Below are positions 11,152 to 22,499 of a stretch of 64,000 nucleotides of DNA, one piece after another. Position 1 is the stretch's first letter, and the number at the start of each line of letters is the position of its first letter. The position numbers and the translations under genes were made by a program. Below the pieces are notes generated by a model. It had not been told where the DNA came from. It ran no database searches and was given only the letters and a program-made list of their open reading frames with translations. The DNA is from Chrysaora quinquecirrha (lineage: Eukaryota > Cnidaria > Scyphozoa > Semaeostomeae > Pelagiidae), in the NCBI GenBank assembly GCA_014526335.1, contig JACTAT010000006.1, positions 2,248,738 to 2,312,737 of the forward strand, given 5' to 3'.

Positions 11152-14113
11152 TTAGACTACTTTGACAATCAATTTCAGATTGAATTTCTTTTTGCTATAC
11201 CACAATTTGGTTTCTTCATCTATTTTGGTATTTTTCTTTATCTTACAGGAAATTTTCAAAGCATAGCTACCCGGTTGAAGTGGTTGGGTGATGTGCAGGT
11301 ATCCCAAACGGCCTTTCTGTGACAAGTCGAACAATGTCGCATTACCAGCCGAGACGAAATATTCAACCTTAGAACCCAATCCTTTAATTGCTGGCATGAG
11401 CTTCATCAGAGGTATCTTGGTCTTCAAGTCTTTGCCAATTGTTATGAACATAGGTTTACGTGCACCACGTGCTGATCTTATGGACCTGGTACCATACCCT
11501 CCACTGTTGTAAGCACTACTGGAGATACCACCATACGCTGCACTGCCAAATCCAGTGAGCGACTGACCTTGTTGCTGATAGCCACTCTGGTAGTTAGGCT
11601 GGTATCCACCTCCACCAAAGTAACTGCCTCCTTGGTAACCACCTTGGTTGTATCCAGTTTGATATCCTCCACCTGATGTGAGGTAGCCGGTCTGGTAGAA
11701 GCCTGAGTCGGTGGTTGATGTGGATGATTCACCTGTTTCAAGAGCAACTGAATCACTACTTCCATAATCAGGCGTGGCTGTTTCTTCATCATCTTTAATC
11801 AATGGAACTGACTCTTCTTTACCAGCATCGCAAGTAGTACATGTGATGCCAGTTGCAACAATGCAATGCCTGAAACAAATTGAATGAATCAATACCTAAT
11901 CATCCTTTAAGCGTCTCCTTTAAAAATTGTGCAAAATTTCCACAGCTACTAGGACTTCACTGTTCAACTTCACCAAGGAGGTTTAGTTTAGTTTTTGATA
12001 TGCAATATAATGGATCACAGGTAAAGGAAGTAAGAACGAAGGGCAAAAGAGGTTGGCTGGAGGATGTATATTAATGGGCGTACCAAGAGCCGACAATGCC
12101 GCACGGTCCTGATGATGATGATGAACATTATGTATAATCGCCATCGGAAATAAGCAACAAGAAAAGTTTTGGTTTGAACTTGGTGATGACGATAAATCTA
12201 TGACCTAAGTTTATGGTGATTTCCGCGTTGTATAGTCCTTTCATATGGATAACAAATGAAGATAGAAATGCTTTGAGCACGGAGCCAATGAAAAGTTTGT
12301 AAGAACATGGTCAATAGAATAAACACTTGTGTACAGTGTTTATTCAATTGACTATGGCAAGACAGAGTATTTCCTCTAAAAGTCTGTTTGTTCAAAGACT
12401 CCATTGCGCATTTATTGCGAGGCAAGAGGAAAAGACAGATATAGTTTCACCATACAAACATAATAACGCCGAACTAGTCCTTTTTTATCAGAGAAAGAAT
12501 GAAAATACAACTTCTAATTTTAGTGAACTGATAACTCACCCTTGATTAGGAGTTAGGCCATATGGACATCCACACTCGAATCCTCCATCTTTGTTCTTAC
12601 AGCTGTATTGACATGGGTTTGCTCCAAGACATTCATTGACGTCTGAAATAAAAGTGATATTAGCATAACCCGCTGTTAAAATCTGAAGGCAATAACTAAA
12701 GAGCTCCTAGATGCAAAAATATTCTAAGGCCTTTAAAAGCAAAATCTATGATTTGAAAATTTGGATATGTTTTAAATTTCAGGGAAGCAGAACGCAAGGA
12801 ACTTATTTCAGAACACAAAAGTTCTGCACAAGAAGGATCTGTGAGGCAAAATTCTAGATACAGCAGTTATCATTACAGAATCGATAAGAAAGAGTGGGAG
12901 AGGAAAGGAGGATTAGCAACGCAACGCTGGTGAGAAAATACTAAGAGGTCTATATTGAGACAAAGGTATTGACCCTCTTTTCATTGGTTGAGTTGATCTT
13001 ACCAACTAGGGAAAGCGAAGGTTAATGAGCTAGCGTCTATTTGTATGCTATGATATTTGACATGGTAAACTTAAAACGACGAAAGACCTACCTGAACAGC
13101 CACCCTGTGTGTAGGTTTGTCCTGAACCACATCCACATTGATATCCTCCTATGGTGTTTGTACAGCGACCACCAGAGCACTGACCGGTCAAACATTCGTT
13201 GATATCTGAGTAAAATAAAACATTTTACAAATTATTAAAACAAAACAGCCAAAGCATCGAATTTTCGGTCAAACATCTGACGTTTGATTTTTAAGCAATG
13301 TTTGAACACTCTGAAGAAGCCCTGCTTGGCAGGGCGAAATATTAGTTTCTTTAAAAAATATTTCAATTGCAAACCATAGTCTATCTTTTGTTTTCTGCGT
13401 CGCGGTGTTCCTGCTTGGTTTTTATATTTATCTCTTCGCCGCAAGAAAGATTTCTACACGCAGCAGCCAGTTAAGTGGTCTTTCCTTTTTCAATTTATTT
13501 TTGAACACTTGTTGCAAGCAAACGAGTTTGCTCACCAAGTGATATTTGAATAACTCGCAATATACTTTGTCCTTGTGACACGCAAAAATGTTTGATGAGC
13601 AATGTTTTGAAAGGCTGCCAAACGGTACGTTTTAGTTGCATTCTAAAGCTGTGGCTAAATTAGGAGCCATGTCGTGCGTGACATTGTATTCGGCGCATCT
13701 CCAGGGTGGCTAAACATGGAAGTGACAAGTTAGCAACATGTCCCCCGAGTCCGGAGACAAGAAAAGTTTCTGTTGTCTCCCAGAAACATTACGTGTCCCT
13801 TGCTACAAATTTTTTCGCGCGCTACTAAGTTTCCGAAGTGGCAAAACTGGGAGGCATCGAGGGGACATTTCACGCGCGTCGAAGTTCCTCTTAGTTTAGC
13901 CAGGCCTTAATAGTGCCAAGCGCCATAGGATTGTAGGGTACAGGAAATTACAAACATTACGCATGCAAGAGAAAGATAAATCAAATATCTTACCAACACA
14001 CTGGTTATAGAAGAAGTGACGAGTGTATCCTTTTGGACATTTACATCTGTAGGAACCAACAGTATTCTCACAGCCATGTTGACATTGGGTGTTGCCAAAG
14101 CATTCATCAACAT
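11152..14113 (-). CDS. Fibrillin-like extracellular matrix protein, C-terminal part
   Basis: Four minus-strand exons are visible: 14113-13994, 13205-13092, 12642-12540 and 11869-11152, giving 350 residues. The first three each encode one calcium-binding EGF domain (DVDEC..., DINEC..., DVNEC...) with phase-1 starts, as is usual for such exons. The last exon completes the third EGF, then gives an acidic Ser/Thr stretch, about 75 residues rich in Gly, Tyr, Gln and Ser, a basic [11 protein letters not shown] segment, and a C-terminal domain. That domain ([41 protein letters not shown]) aligns well with the fibrillin C-terminal propeptide region (the asprosin part of FBN1). The basic segment holds R-x-x-R sites where furin cleavage is expected. 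The 5' part of the gene is missing, cut by the gap at 14573. Confidence 0.85.
12010..12125 (+). mobile_element. LINE 3'-end remnant with (GAT)n tail
   Basis: In a fibrillin-like intron, the plus strand reads [20 protein letters not shown] and then stops. The GWLEDV block resembles the fragment at 8915. It is followed by gatgatgatgatgaac, a short simple-repeat tail common at LINE or SINE 3' ends. Assignment rests on one short motif. Confidence 0.4.
13242..13627. mobile_element. Foldback element, family A, diverged
   Basis: Contains ttttcggtcaaacatctgac on the left and gtttgatgagcaatgttttg on the right, around a less similar centre. The ends have decayed (ccaaagcatcgaa and aggctgccaaacgg). It lies in a fibrillin-like intron. 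Confidence 0.5.
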
Positions 14114-14572
14114 CTGAAAGTTAACATTAAATATTTTGATTTATTTATTTTACAACAATTGAAGCTAAAATGCTCTTCTATTAAGAGAACTGCGGAGTTA
14201 GTTTTGGTTCCGCTTTGTTAAGAAAAGTTAAGCTTTTTTTCAACAGCTATACACTTTTTTCAATAAGCAGCTGGATTCTGGTCCAGCCCTCAAAGTTGCT
14301 TAAAATATCTTGCATTGCAGCCCTCACAACATGACCGGTATCCCCTAAAACTAGTTTTTCGGCTTTTTTATCTTGCTTTTTAATACAACTGACAAGTTTG
14401 CAATGATGTACTGTATAAAGAAAGCTATCTCAACCAAAACGCTAAACCAAATTTCAGCCCTAGTTGCTTATTGACCAGCTGCTTAATAAAAAGTGTATAT
14501 GCTCTTGTTTGTGATATGGTACTTTATGAATATAGGAAAGTGAGACCTTATCATCGACACAGCAAAACGATA

Positions 14573-15072
14573 NNNNNNNNNNNNNNNNNNNNNNNNNNNN
14601 NNNNNNNNNNNNNNNNNNNNNNNNNNNNNNNNNNNNNNNNNNNNNNNNNNNNNNNNNNNNNNNNNNNNNNNNNNNNNNNNNNNNNNNNNNNNNNNNNNNN
14701 NNNNNNNNNNNNNNNNNNNNNNNNNNNNNNNNNNNNNNNNNNNNNNNNNNNNNNNNNNNNNNNNNNNNNNNNNNNNNNNNNNNNNNNNNNNNNNNNNNNN
14801 NNNNNNNNNNNNNNNNNNNNNNNNNNNNNNNNNNNNNNNNNNNNNNNNNNNNNNNNNNNNNNNNNNNNNNNNNNNNNNNNNNNNNNNNNNNNNNNNNNNN
14901 NNNNNNNNNNNNNNNNNNNNNNNNNNNNNNNNNNNNNNNNNNNNNNNNNNNNNNNNNNNNNNNNNNNNNNNNNNNNNNNNNNNNNNNNNNNNNNNNNNNN
15001 NNNNNNNNNNNNNNNNNNNNNNNNNNNNNNNNNNNNNNNNNNNNNNNNNNNNNNNNNNNNNNNNNNNNNNNN
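14573..15072. other. Assembly gap 1 (500 N)
   Basis: A run of exactly 500 N. It separates the 5'-truncated fibrillin-like gene (minus) from the 5'-truncated SOD-like gene (plus). Both genes must extend toward it, so the real missing sequence is probably much longer than 500 bases. Confidence 0.95.
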
Positions 15073-15184
15073 CTAAGAAAGAGTTGAAATTTAAGAAATT
15101 TTAGAACTAGGCCTTGAGCAAGGTTTCTTATAAAAAGAACGCGTAAATCTATAGAGTCTGTAATAAATTTCTATTTCATTTTAG

Positions 15185-18100
15185 TTATTGGTCGTTCAGT
15201 TACATTTCACACTGAAAATGCTGGGGCTCCTCGACTGGCGTGTGCTGACGTCATTCCAGATTCGATCACTGCTGTTGCTGAAATAGAACATGCTTTCCCT
15301 GAATCTGTTCCCTTCAATAAGTAAGAAATAGTTACGTTTTTAGGGAAAGAAATTCTAGATGCATATAAACTCTGCTTCAGAGGGTTATTAAGCTTCTAAA
15401 TTTAAAGATAAATCTCAGCTTTTATTCTAGAATTTAAAGATAAAATAGAATAGAGTTGAATTTTAAAATTTAGAATTTAAAGTCTCTAAATTTAAAGAGT
15501 TTGACTTAAGTATTGATCGAGAGATTGAGACGACTATTACACGCCCAGAACGAGGCTATTGCAATAGTTGTAGAAGTGAAAATTTTAATTGTTAAAACTT
15601 TAGGCCGTTGTCAAACGATCAAACATTGACAAACATCCGAAATTTGTTTTTCAAGCAAACTTTTTAGCATCTGACCACGTCACGAAACATTGCTCGTCTA
15701 ATTTTTGATTTGAACTTTATCAAAAACATCGCGCCAGAAACTTGCTCATTTTTGCCTGGCAAACAATGGTTTGTGACGTTGCTAAACATTCGTACATTAC
15801 TTGGTAAGAAAATTCAAATGTTTAACAAACAATGTTTGATCGTTTGGCAAGGACAAGGACCTTGCACTGCTCTAAGTTTTTTCAAATTAATTTAAATTAC
15901 AGTTCAAATAAAATAAACTTGTATTCAAATACAAGAACTTAATATTTTCAATAAATATAAAACTATAATTTGCTTAGTAATAAATTTTGCTTTCAAAAAA
16001 CGTAAAGCAAGCATTAATACGGTATCCTATTATTTAAACTATGTTTTCGAACTTCATAGGATTTAGGCTGTTAATTTTAAGTATCAAAATAGTGCTTTTG
16101 CTTAAAGCTAATCTAACTTTAAAGGTTAAAACCTAAAGGGGCTTTTTTATTTCTATTTTTTGACACAAATTTAAAACGTGATAACAGTTTTATCTATTAA
16201 AAATTGTTATATATATACAAAATAAACACGTGCATCTTCATTAAACCTTTGCTTGATAAAGCCTTTTAAAGTCAGGTTAAAGATGACTAAATATCGAAAA
16301 AGGACTAGGGGATTTGAGTTTCTCTTGGTAAGTACTGTTTTCGTAAATTTCCTTCTGCTCCCCACATATGCCATAGAGGCTCTATTCAGCCCCTCTGGTC
16401 ACTGAACTGTTCAGTAATAGCTAATGGCACGAAGTTAAACTCAACTGCTAACGTGTTTAAATATCCCAAAATTGTGTTTTCTAGCTACTAATAACTACTA
16501 CTGACTGCAAATATAAGACTATAACATCCTTGTTTGGTTTTAGTGTCTTTTGCATCCATCTGGACTGGCACAAAGTAGAATATGTCTCTGTTTTTATCAA
16601 CCCCCTCTCTAGTCCCCCCTTGAGTACTTCCAAAATTATATAAGCACCTGGGGGCTGAATAGAGCTTTAACGATAAGATGCAAATTTTATAATACGTATA
16701 AATAAAGATAAGACATTTTTTTCAACTACAATGAGCACAATGAAGTATTCATAACTAAGAAGTAAGGCAATTGGAAGAAATGAGACCTAATGAATAGAGG
16801 TTTCCGCAAAAGATGGCCGCCGTTTCTGTCAACCCCTTGTTTTTCATAATCTTTTACGAAGGGAATTCTGCGAATAATTTCCTTAGCTACGAATTCAACG
16901 TCTGCAGCTATATAAAATACGTAACTAAGGAAATTATTCCCAGAATTCCTTTCGAAAATCCTTAATGAAAACATTCCTTGATTCGAACTGACATTATAGT
17001 ACATGTAAGCATAGGAGTTAATATTTTCGTATAATTTTGGGTATATATTTTCAGGAATTTTGTATAGATATGGGTAGGCATTTTGTTGCTCGGGCGGCAC
17101 GTCCCTATCCGAAACTTAGTCAAGTACCCCCCCCCAGATTTACGTATAAAAATAAAATTATAATTTTTGTTTCTTACTTCGTGTTCTTCATAATTCAAGG
17201 ACGGCTTTCAGGCAAATGATAATGACAGCTTTGGCATTAGAAAAATGGCAAGTTCCTTACATCAAAGAAATGGCTCCTGCAAAGCCTTGTTCAAAAGTTC
17301 TATTCTACGTTCTCGGTAAATATAATTTTTGATTTTTTCCACTTGGGGAACACTACTTCGAAGTGATGTCATCAAGTTCTATTGTTTACGATTTACGATT
17401 ACTAAGACTGCACTCTTTTTTATAAGAAATTTTGATCCCCTAATTATAGTAGGGGTTCTACGGTTTTGGCCCTTTTAACGTGCTAAAGTTTTTCCTGAAG
17501 AGAGTTTCTTAACTTTCGAAGAGTGAAGCTTTTCTAATTCACTGAATCTTTTCGAGGAGGATGGCTTTATGTGCTATTTTTGAGTAAAAGGAGTTAAAAT
17601 TAAAGATACCCCAAAAAGAAGTGTCAATTTTTCGTAAATATTTGAAAACCTCATAAAAAGGTATAGATTATATTATCAACTTGCAAAACGGTTGTATCTT
17701 TGGTTTTAGCAGATCTTCTAGTCTATTCAAGAACAGTTTCCTAATTTAACGAAAAACGCTTGTCCATTTTTATACGAGGTTTTTTACAAAAAAATGAGTG
17801 TATGCTGTAATACATACTGCATTAACTGTACTTAGAAATGTCTTTTGAGTTTCAAGATAATTTGTCAAAACTTTTATATTATTTGTTCTAGATAATCATT
17901 CACCTCAACGTGGATCGAGCTACAGGACAAAATTTGAGAACATTTTGAAAAATGACCAAAGTAAACTTGGAAAATACAAAAATGTAAGTCACGTTACGAA
18001 AATTGTTAGCTATTCCTTTCTTTTATATTTTTCTTTTATATTTTATACTCGTTGCAATCTGCTTTCTTTGTCAGTTAAGTAACAACAGTTAGGCCCAGGT

Positions 18101-19361
18101 GAAACATTCAATCATGGAAACATTGTTTGTCAAACATTTGAGAATGTCAAGCAAAATGTTCTACCTTTGGGCCACGTCGTAAAACATTGCTCGTCAAACA
18201 TTTTTGTTTCCGTGAAGCAAAACCAGAAAACATTTTAAAATTATGACTAGTTTGTCAAGCGATGTTTTGTGACATGGCCTAACGTTTGTGACATGGCCTA
18301 ATTTTGTGACATGGCCAAACTTTCAAACATTGCATTATAAGCAAACTTCAGATGTTTGACTAACAATGTTTTGATCGTTTGGCCAGGCTTAGCCCTCTGA
18401 CTGTTACGTAATTTCATGTTTTCTATTTTGAAACTTCAACAAAATTTGCTGTTTCATTTTAGGTACTCCTGCTACGCCAGGTATGTTTGATACTTTTTCA
18501 GAAGTTTTCTTGTTAATGTGTTATGTTTTTATTTCTGAATTCCTTTATTTAAATCCCTGAGGCCTTAAAACTTTTAAGGGGGGCATGTACTCGAGAAGAT
18601 ACTAAAAGAGCGAGTCGTGTATTTTCAAATTGCCTTTTTCAACCAAAATATTAATTTTTTCGAAAGGTCCTCCTTTGTTTCGAAATTGGTTTTGATGGAA
18701 AGAAAATAAAAGCTCGAGAAAAAGAAAGACTGTTTTCTAACTTCTTCCGTAACATCGTAAATCCATAAGCCCCCACCTCCGAATAAGCCTCCACCTAAGA
18801 ATTCATTTTTTGCAAATAGCCCCCCCCCTCGAATAAGCCCCCATGGGAAGTCATTCGAAGGCCTTATGAATTTGTTTTTTGCCTTTAATGCATCTTTCAA
18901 CTAATTAAAACACTGAAAAAGCTAGTGCTGACAGGTTTTACTATAAATTCAACCATAGTCAATGATTCAACCAATAATCAGCAATTGGTGAGCAAGCAGC
19001 TGATTTTAATTATAGAATACAGATAAGTTATCTTCCTCCTCTCTGCTATTCTGTCGAACACATATTGGAACTATTGAACTTTAACGTAAGCCCCCTCCCT
19101 CGAATAACCCCCCCGTCCCCCCCCAACGTAAAATTCAATTTTGCAAATACGCCCCCGGGGGCTTCTCCGAGGATTTGCGTTAAGCCTGATCATGCGTCTG
19201 CTTCTGCAGTTTCTTAAAAAAGGTTTCTTGTAAAAAAGAGTGTACTTTTATCAGATAACTACATCATATCTTTATTCACAGGCAACTCGATGAAGCCAGA
19301 TCCATCAGCTCTGATTTTGCTGCTTTCGTCCTTGGTTATCTTCATTCTTACGTCAAAATAA
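15185..19361 (+). CDS. Cu/Zn superoxide dismutase-like surface protein, 3' part, probable GPI anchor
   Basis: Plus-strand exons: 15185-15320, 17212-17315, 17892-17960 or -17983, an 18-base exon 18463-18480, and 19282-19361. The first encodes GRSVTFHTENAGAPRLACAD, matching the end of the SOD1 fold: the His equivalent to copper ligand His120, the active-site Arg and the disulfide Cys. The following exons encode a linker with no recognised domain (QVPYIKEMAPAKPCSKVLF, then RGSSYRTKFENILKN). With the donor after 17960, the end reads STPATPGNSMKPDPSA followed by a hydrophobic LILLLSSLVIFILTSK stop: a standard GPI-attachment signal. With the stronger gtaagt donor after 17983 the frame instead ends in VLLLRQATR. 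Animal Cu-only SOD-repeat proteins are GPI-anchored, which supports the first form. The 5' end is lost in gap 1. Confidence 0.7.
15601..15860. mobile_element. Foldback element, family A
   Basis: Starts taggccgttgtcaaacgatc and ends aatgtttgatcgtttggcaa, in an intron of the SOD-like gene. It has the internal gaccacgtcacgaaacattg block of the family. Confidence 0.75.
16858..16960. repeat. Hairpin with about 35-base arms
   Basis: gaagggaattctgcgaataa on the left pairs with ttattcccagaattcctttc on the right. The inner parts tttccttagctacg and cgtaactaaggaaa also pair. It lies in intron 1 of the SOD-like gene and is likely the core of a small foldback element. Confidence 0.65.
17405..17806. mobile_element. 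Terminal-inverted-repeat element, family C-like
   Basis: Left end tgcactcttttttataagaa, right end ggttttttacaaaaaaatgagtgta. It is similar in layout to the elements at 9619 and 60301 but has diverged inside. It lies in an intron of the SOD-like gene. Confidence 0.45.
18090..18395. mobile_element. Foldback element, family A
   Basis: Starts ttaggcccaggtgaaacatt and ends tgatcgtttggccaggctta. A short tandem 'tgtgacatggcctaa' triplication (18261-18313) lies inside it. It sits in the intron before the 18-base exon of the SOD-like gene. Confidence 0.75.
18765..19165. repeat. C-rich dispersed repeat with 'aataagccccc' words
   Basis: Repeated blocks such as ctccgaataagcctccacct, cctcgaataagcccccatgg and cctcgaataacccccccgtc lie in an otherwise AT-rich intron. 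The last part ends in gcccccgggggctt. It looks like a degenerate repeat of unknown class. Confidence 0.45.
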
Positions 19362-20515
19362 TCAACAATTGTGAAGAAGTAAAGCGATAATTGGAAACGT
19401 TCTTTAGGTATTTTAATGCTTATACATATAGCGGGTATCGATATATTGAAGCAATAGAAACTGTAGGGTATGCATAATTGACATCTAAATTGTTTTTTTT
19501 TTGGAAGACATAAAGACGTACAACCACACCAATCGAAGAATCTCAATTTGAGGGAAATTTCTTGTGATGAAATCATTGAGGCTTTTGTTTTGGCCAGGCC
19601 GGCCACTTTGTCTTTCTCCGAGCTTGCTTTTCAAGGGTGCGTTCTTTGGGACTTTTATCTCCTCTGAGTTCTAAAAAAAATAGACTTCGGAGGCTTCCGA
19701 TTCCAGACGCCACTGCGAAGTCTACGAGAAGAGTTTGAAGCCTCAAGAAGTCAAAAAATTTCGCTGTCTAAAAGTTGTTCAAGAGTCTAAATATTTCACG
19801 AGAGTTGTCCAAACAGGATTTCTCCAAAGTCTCTCGGAAGTCTCCAAAAAAAGAAGTAGAAATAGATCCCAATGAACGCTACACAAGTGTGGGGCAGCTG
19901 TGAATGTCAGAGAAATAGTTAGGAATTGTCTTTTTGATTAATTAATTAATTTTCTTAGACCGAATATACATATACAAGCAAATTAGCAAAATTTGTCCAA
20001 TTCTTAATTCTCGAATGTTAATAATTTTTCCATTGTATATAGATTGATTTTTGTAGTAGATAACGGTAACTGATTTCCTATTATTGATTTTGAAACAATA
20101 GCGAAAAGTAAAGAACGTTGCATTCTTGATACAGTTTGTTGTTTTTTTTCTGTTTTGGAGAGAATCAGATGTAATACACATGCATTATGAGGTCCTAGGA
20201 GAGTTGGTTCATATCCCTAGTGTGCAGATCAGTGTTCCAAAAATCAGTTTTTTAGCCACTGCATTACGAACCAGTCAAATGAAGCTGTTTTCAGCTGCTT
20301 TGGGTAGAAAATAACTGAAACGGTAAATACTACAGCATTTGGTCGGCACACTTTGCATTCAGAGAGGCCTTTACTAAGGTAGAAACATAACTTACAATAC
20401 AGGATCCAAGAACCGTTGAATGTGCATTTGCATCGTCGTCTATTCCAGCTTGCCCATGGTGTCAGAATGTCAGATATTCCGTTTTCTACCCTTTTCATGG
20501 CAGCGTTATAGCTAG
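19362..20515. other. Intergenic DNA 3' of the SOD-like gene
   Basis: No exon or strong repeat recognised. It includes repeated 'tctccaaagtctct' words near 19800-19860 and runs of attaatta near 19940. Confidence 0.35.
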
Positions 20516-20590
20516 TGGTGAGGCCTCGAAAGTCTATCTGCTTCTGAGATATTAGCGACTGGCGCTAAAGACACAATTCCATCTTCCCAA
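20515..20590 (+). mobile_element. SINE tail fragment
   Basis: Contains ttctgagatattagcgactggcgctaaaga cac in interrupted form. It matches the 3' body of the tRNA-derived SINE copies (gagatcctagcaactagc...aaacaccat) and is nearly the same as 38205-38265. No promoter boxes remain. Confidence 0.5.
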
Positions 20591-20874
20591 AGATATAAAG
20601 CTCGCATGAAACAGGCTTTAGAGTTGAAATGAGAAGTTTACTTCATGCCGTTCTCAATTAAAGTGGAAACTTTGCTTGAATTGAAAGATAGAAACATGTC
20701 TCAGAAATACAGAGGAGGTTTTGGAGTTGAATTCAAAGATGTATGACGGATCCTCTTGCATTCAATTCTCCACGTGGTCTTGTCACAAGAAGTTTCGTAA
20801 ACTCTGAGTCTGAAGACATTTCGAAGGGAGGAAATCAGAATGAAATAAGAAGTCTCTTTAGATTCAACTACCAG

Positions 20875-22292
20875 AAACAGGTATTTAATGCTTGTTTTGA
20901 TAACGGTATCTACGTTTCGATAACTGGTCCGAGAGGCTATCGACGGGCTATCAACGACTTTAGCTAGACCGTCTCATGCGCACGGCGTCTCGTAGGATTT
21001 TTGCGAAAGTTTATCGGTGTTCTATCGACGACGTTAGACGTTTCATGCGTACGACCCTGGCTAAGCGACGGGCGTGGCCCGTTGCCCTTCTTAGTCGAGA
21101 CTGGCCCTTCTTAGTCGAGAAAAGCCCGCATGGGTCGAGAAAAGTCAGCTAAGCGACGGGACTTGCCCGTCTAAGACGGAAAAATGCCCGCATGGGTCTA
21201 GAAAAGCCAGCTAAACGACGGGACTTGCCCTTCTTAGTCGAGACTGGCCCTTCTTAGTCGAGAAAAGCCCGCGTGGGTTGAGAAAAGCCAGCTTAGCGAC
21301 AAGACTGGCCCATTTTAGTCGAGAAAACCCGCATGGGTCTAGAAAAGCCAGCTAAGCGACGGGGCTAGCCCGTCTAAGTTGTGAAAAGCCCGCATGGGTC
21401 GAGAAAAGCCAGCTAAGCGACGGGACTTGCCCTTCTTAGTCGAGAAAAGCCCGCATGGGTCGAGAAAAGTCAGCTAAGCGACGAGACTGGCCCTTCTTTA
21501 GTCGAGAAAAGCCCGCATGGGTCGAGAAAACTCAGCTAAGCGAAGGGGCTAGCCCGTCTAAGTCGAGAAAAGCCCGCATGCGTCGAGAAAAGCTATCTCA
21601 GCGACGACGCTGGCCCGTCTAAGTAGAGAATAGCCTGCGTGGCCGAGTAAAGCTGTCTAAGCGACGATGCTGGCCCTTCTAAGTCGAGAAAAGTCCACAT
21701 GGATCGGGAAAACTGTCTAAGCGACGACGCTCGCCCGTCTAAGTAAAGAAAAGCCCGCATGGGTCGAGAAAAGCTGTCTCAACGACGACGCTTGCCCGTC
21801 TAAGTAGAGAAAAGCCCGCATGGCCGAGAAAAGCTGTCTAAGCGACGACGCTGGCCTTTCTAAGTCGAGAAAAGTCCGCATGGGTCGAGAAAAGCCAGCT
21901 AAGCGATGGGGCTAGCCCGTCTAAGTCGAGAAAAGCCCGCATGGGTCGAGAAAAGCCAGCTAAGCGACGGGGCTAGCCCGTTTACGTCGAGAAAAGCCCG
22001 TATGGGTCGAAAACTGCGGGCTTAGCGACGGGGCTGGCCCGTCTAAGTCGAGAAAAGCCGGCTTAGCGACAAGGCTGGCCCGTCTGTGTGGAGAAACGCC
22101 GGCAAAGTACCGCGGCTGGCCCGTCTATTTGGAGTAACGCAAGCTTAGCTTTTAGGTTAGGCCGTCTATGCCAAGAAACGCCGGCTAAACATCGAGGCTT
22201 GCCCGTATGGGTTGAAGAAAGCCGGTTAAGCATAGGCTAGGGCAATCGACGACCTTAGACCGTCTCTTGCGTATGGCGTCGCGTAGTATGTA
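20875..22292. repeat. Satellite array, 61-bp unit, about 19 copies, with flanking modules
   Basis: The unit is built from two gtcgagaaaagcc-type halves plus cgacggggctagcccgtctaa. Copies run from about 21045 to 22230 and differ by small changes. The array is much more GC-rich than its surroundings. It is bordered on the left by a module (cgataactggtccgagaggc, then ctatcaacgactttagctag, gaccgtctcatgcgcacggc) and on the right by a related module (atcgacgaccttagaccgtc). Each unit has a short palindrome gacggg...cccgtc. A shortened copy of the same element lies at 24222-24475. Confidence 0.85.
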
Positions 22293-22499
22293 TGCGAGTG
22301 GGTATGCTAGTAGCAAAAGAAAAGTACTTCTAGATTATGTGCCTTTTTGATAAAAAATGTATCTATTAAATCTTAGCAAAAATTATTTTTGTTAGATAAC
22401 GTATTTTACAATACAACTTTGAATTTAATTTGCCTGATAACCTAAGATTTACATCAGACCATAGGGTGTTACAATAGAGGGGCCACTAGAGTATGTTAA

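Noticed and set aside
11478..11792. 104-codon frame overlapping the fibrillin-like last exon
   Set aside because: It is a shadow in another frame of the Gly/Tyr/Gln-rich repeat. The conserved C-terminal domain is in the other frame.
20875..22292. CRISPR-like array
   Set aside because: Units are contiguous variants of one sequence with no unique spacers, in an animal genome with introns. It is a satellite.
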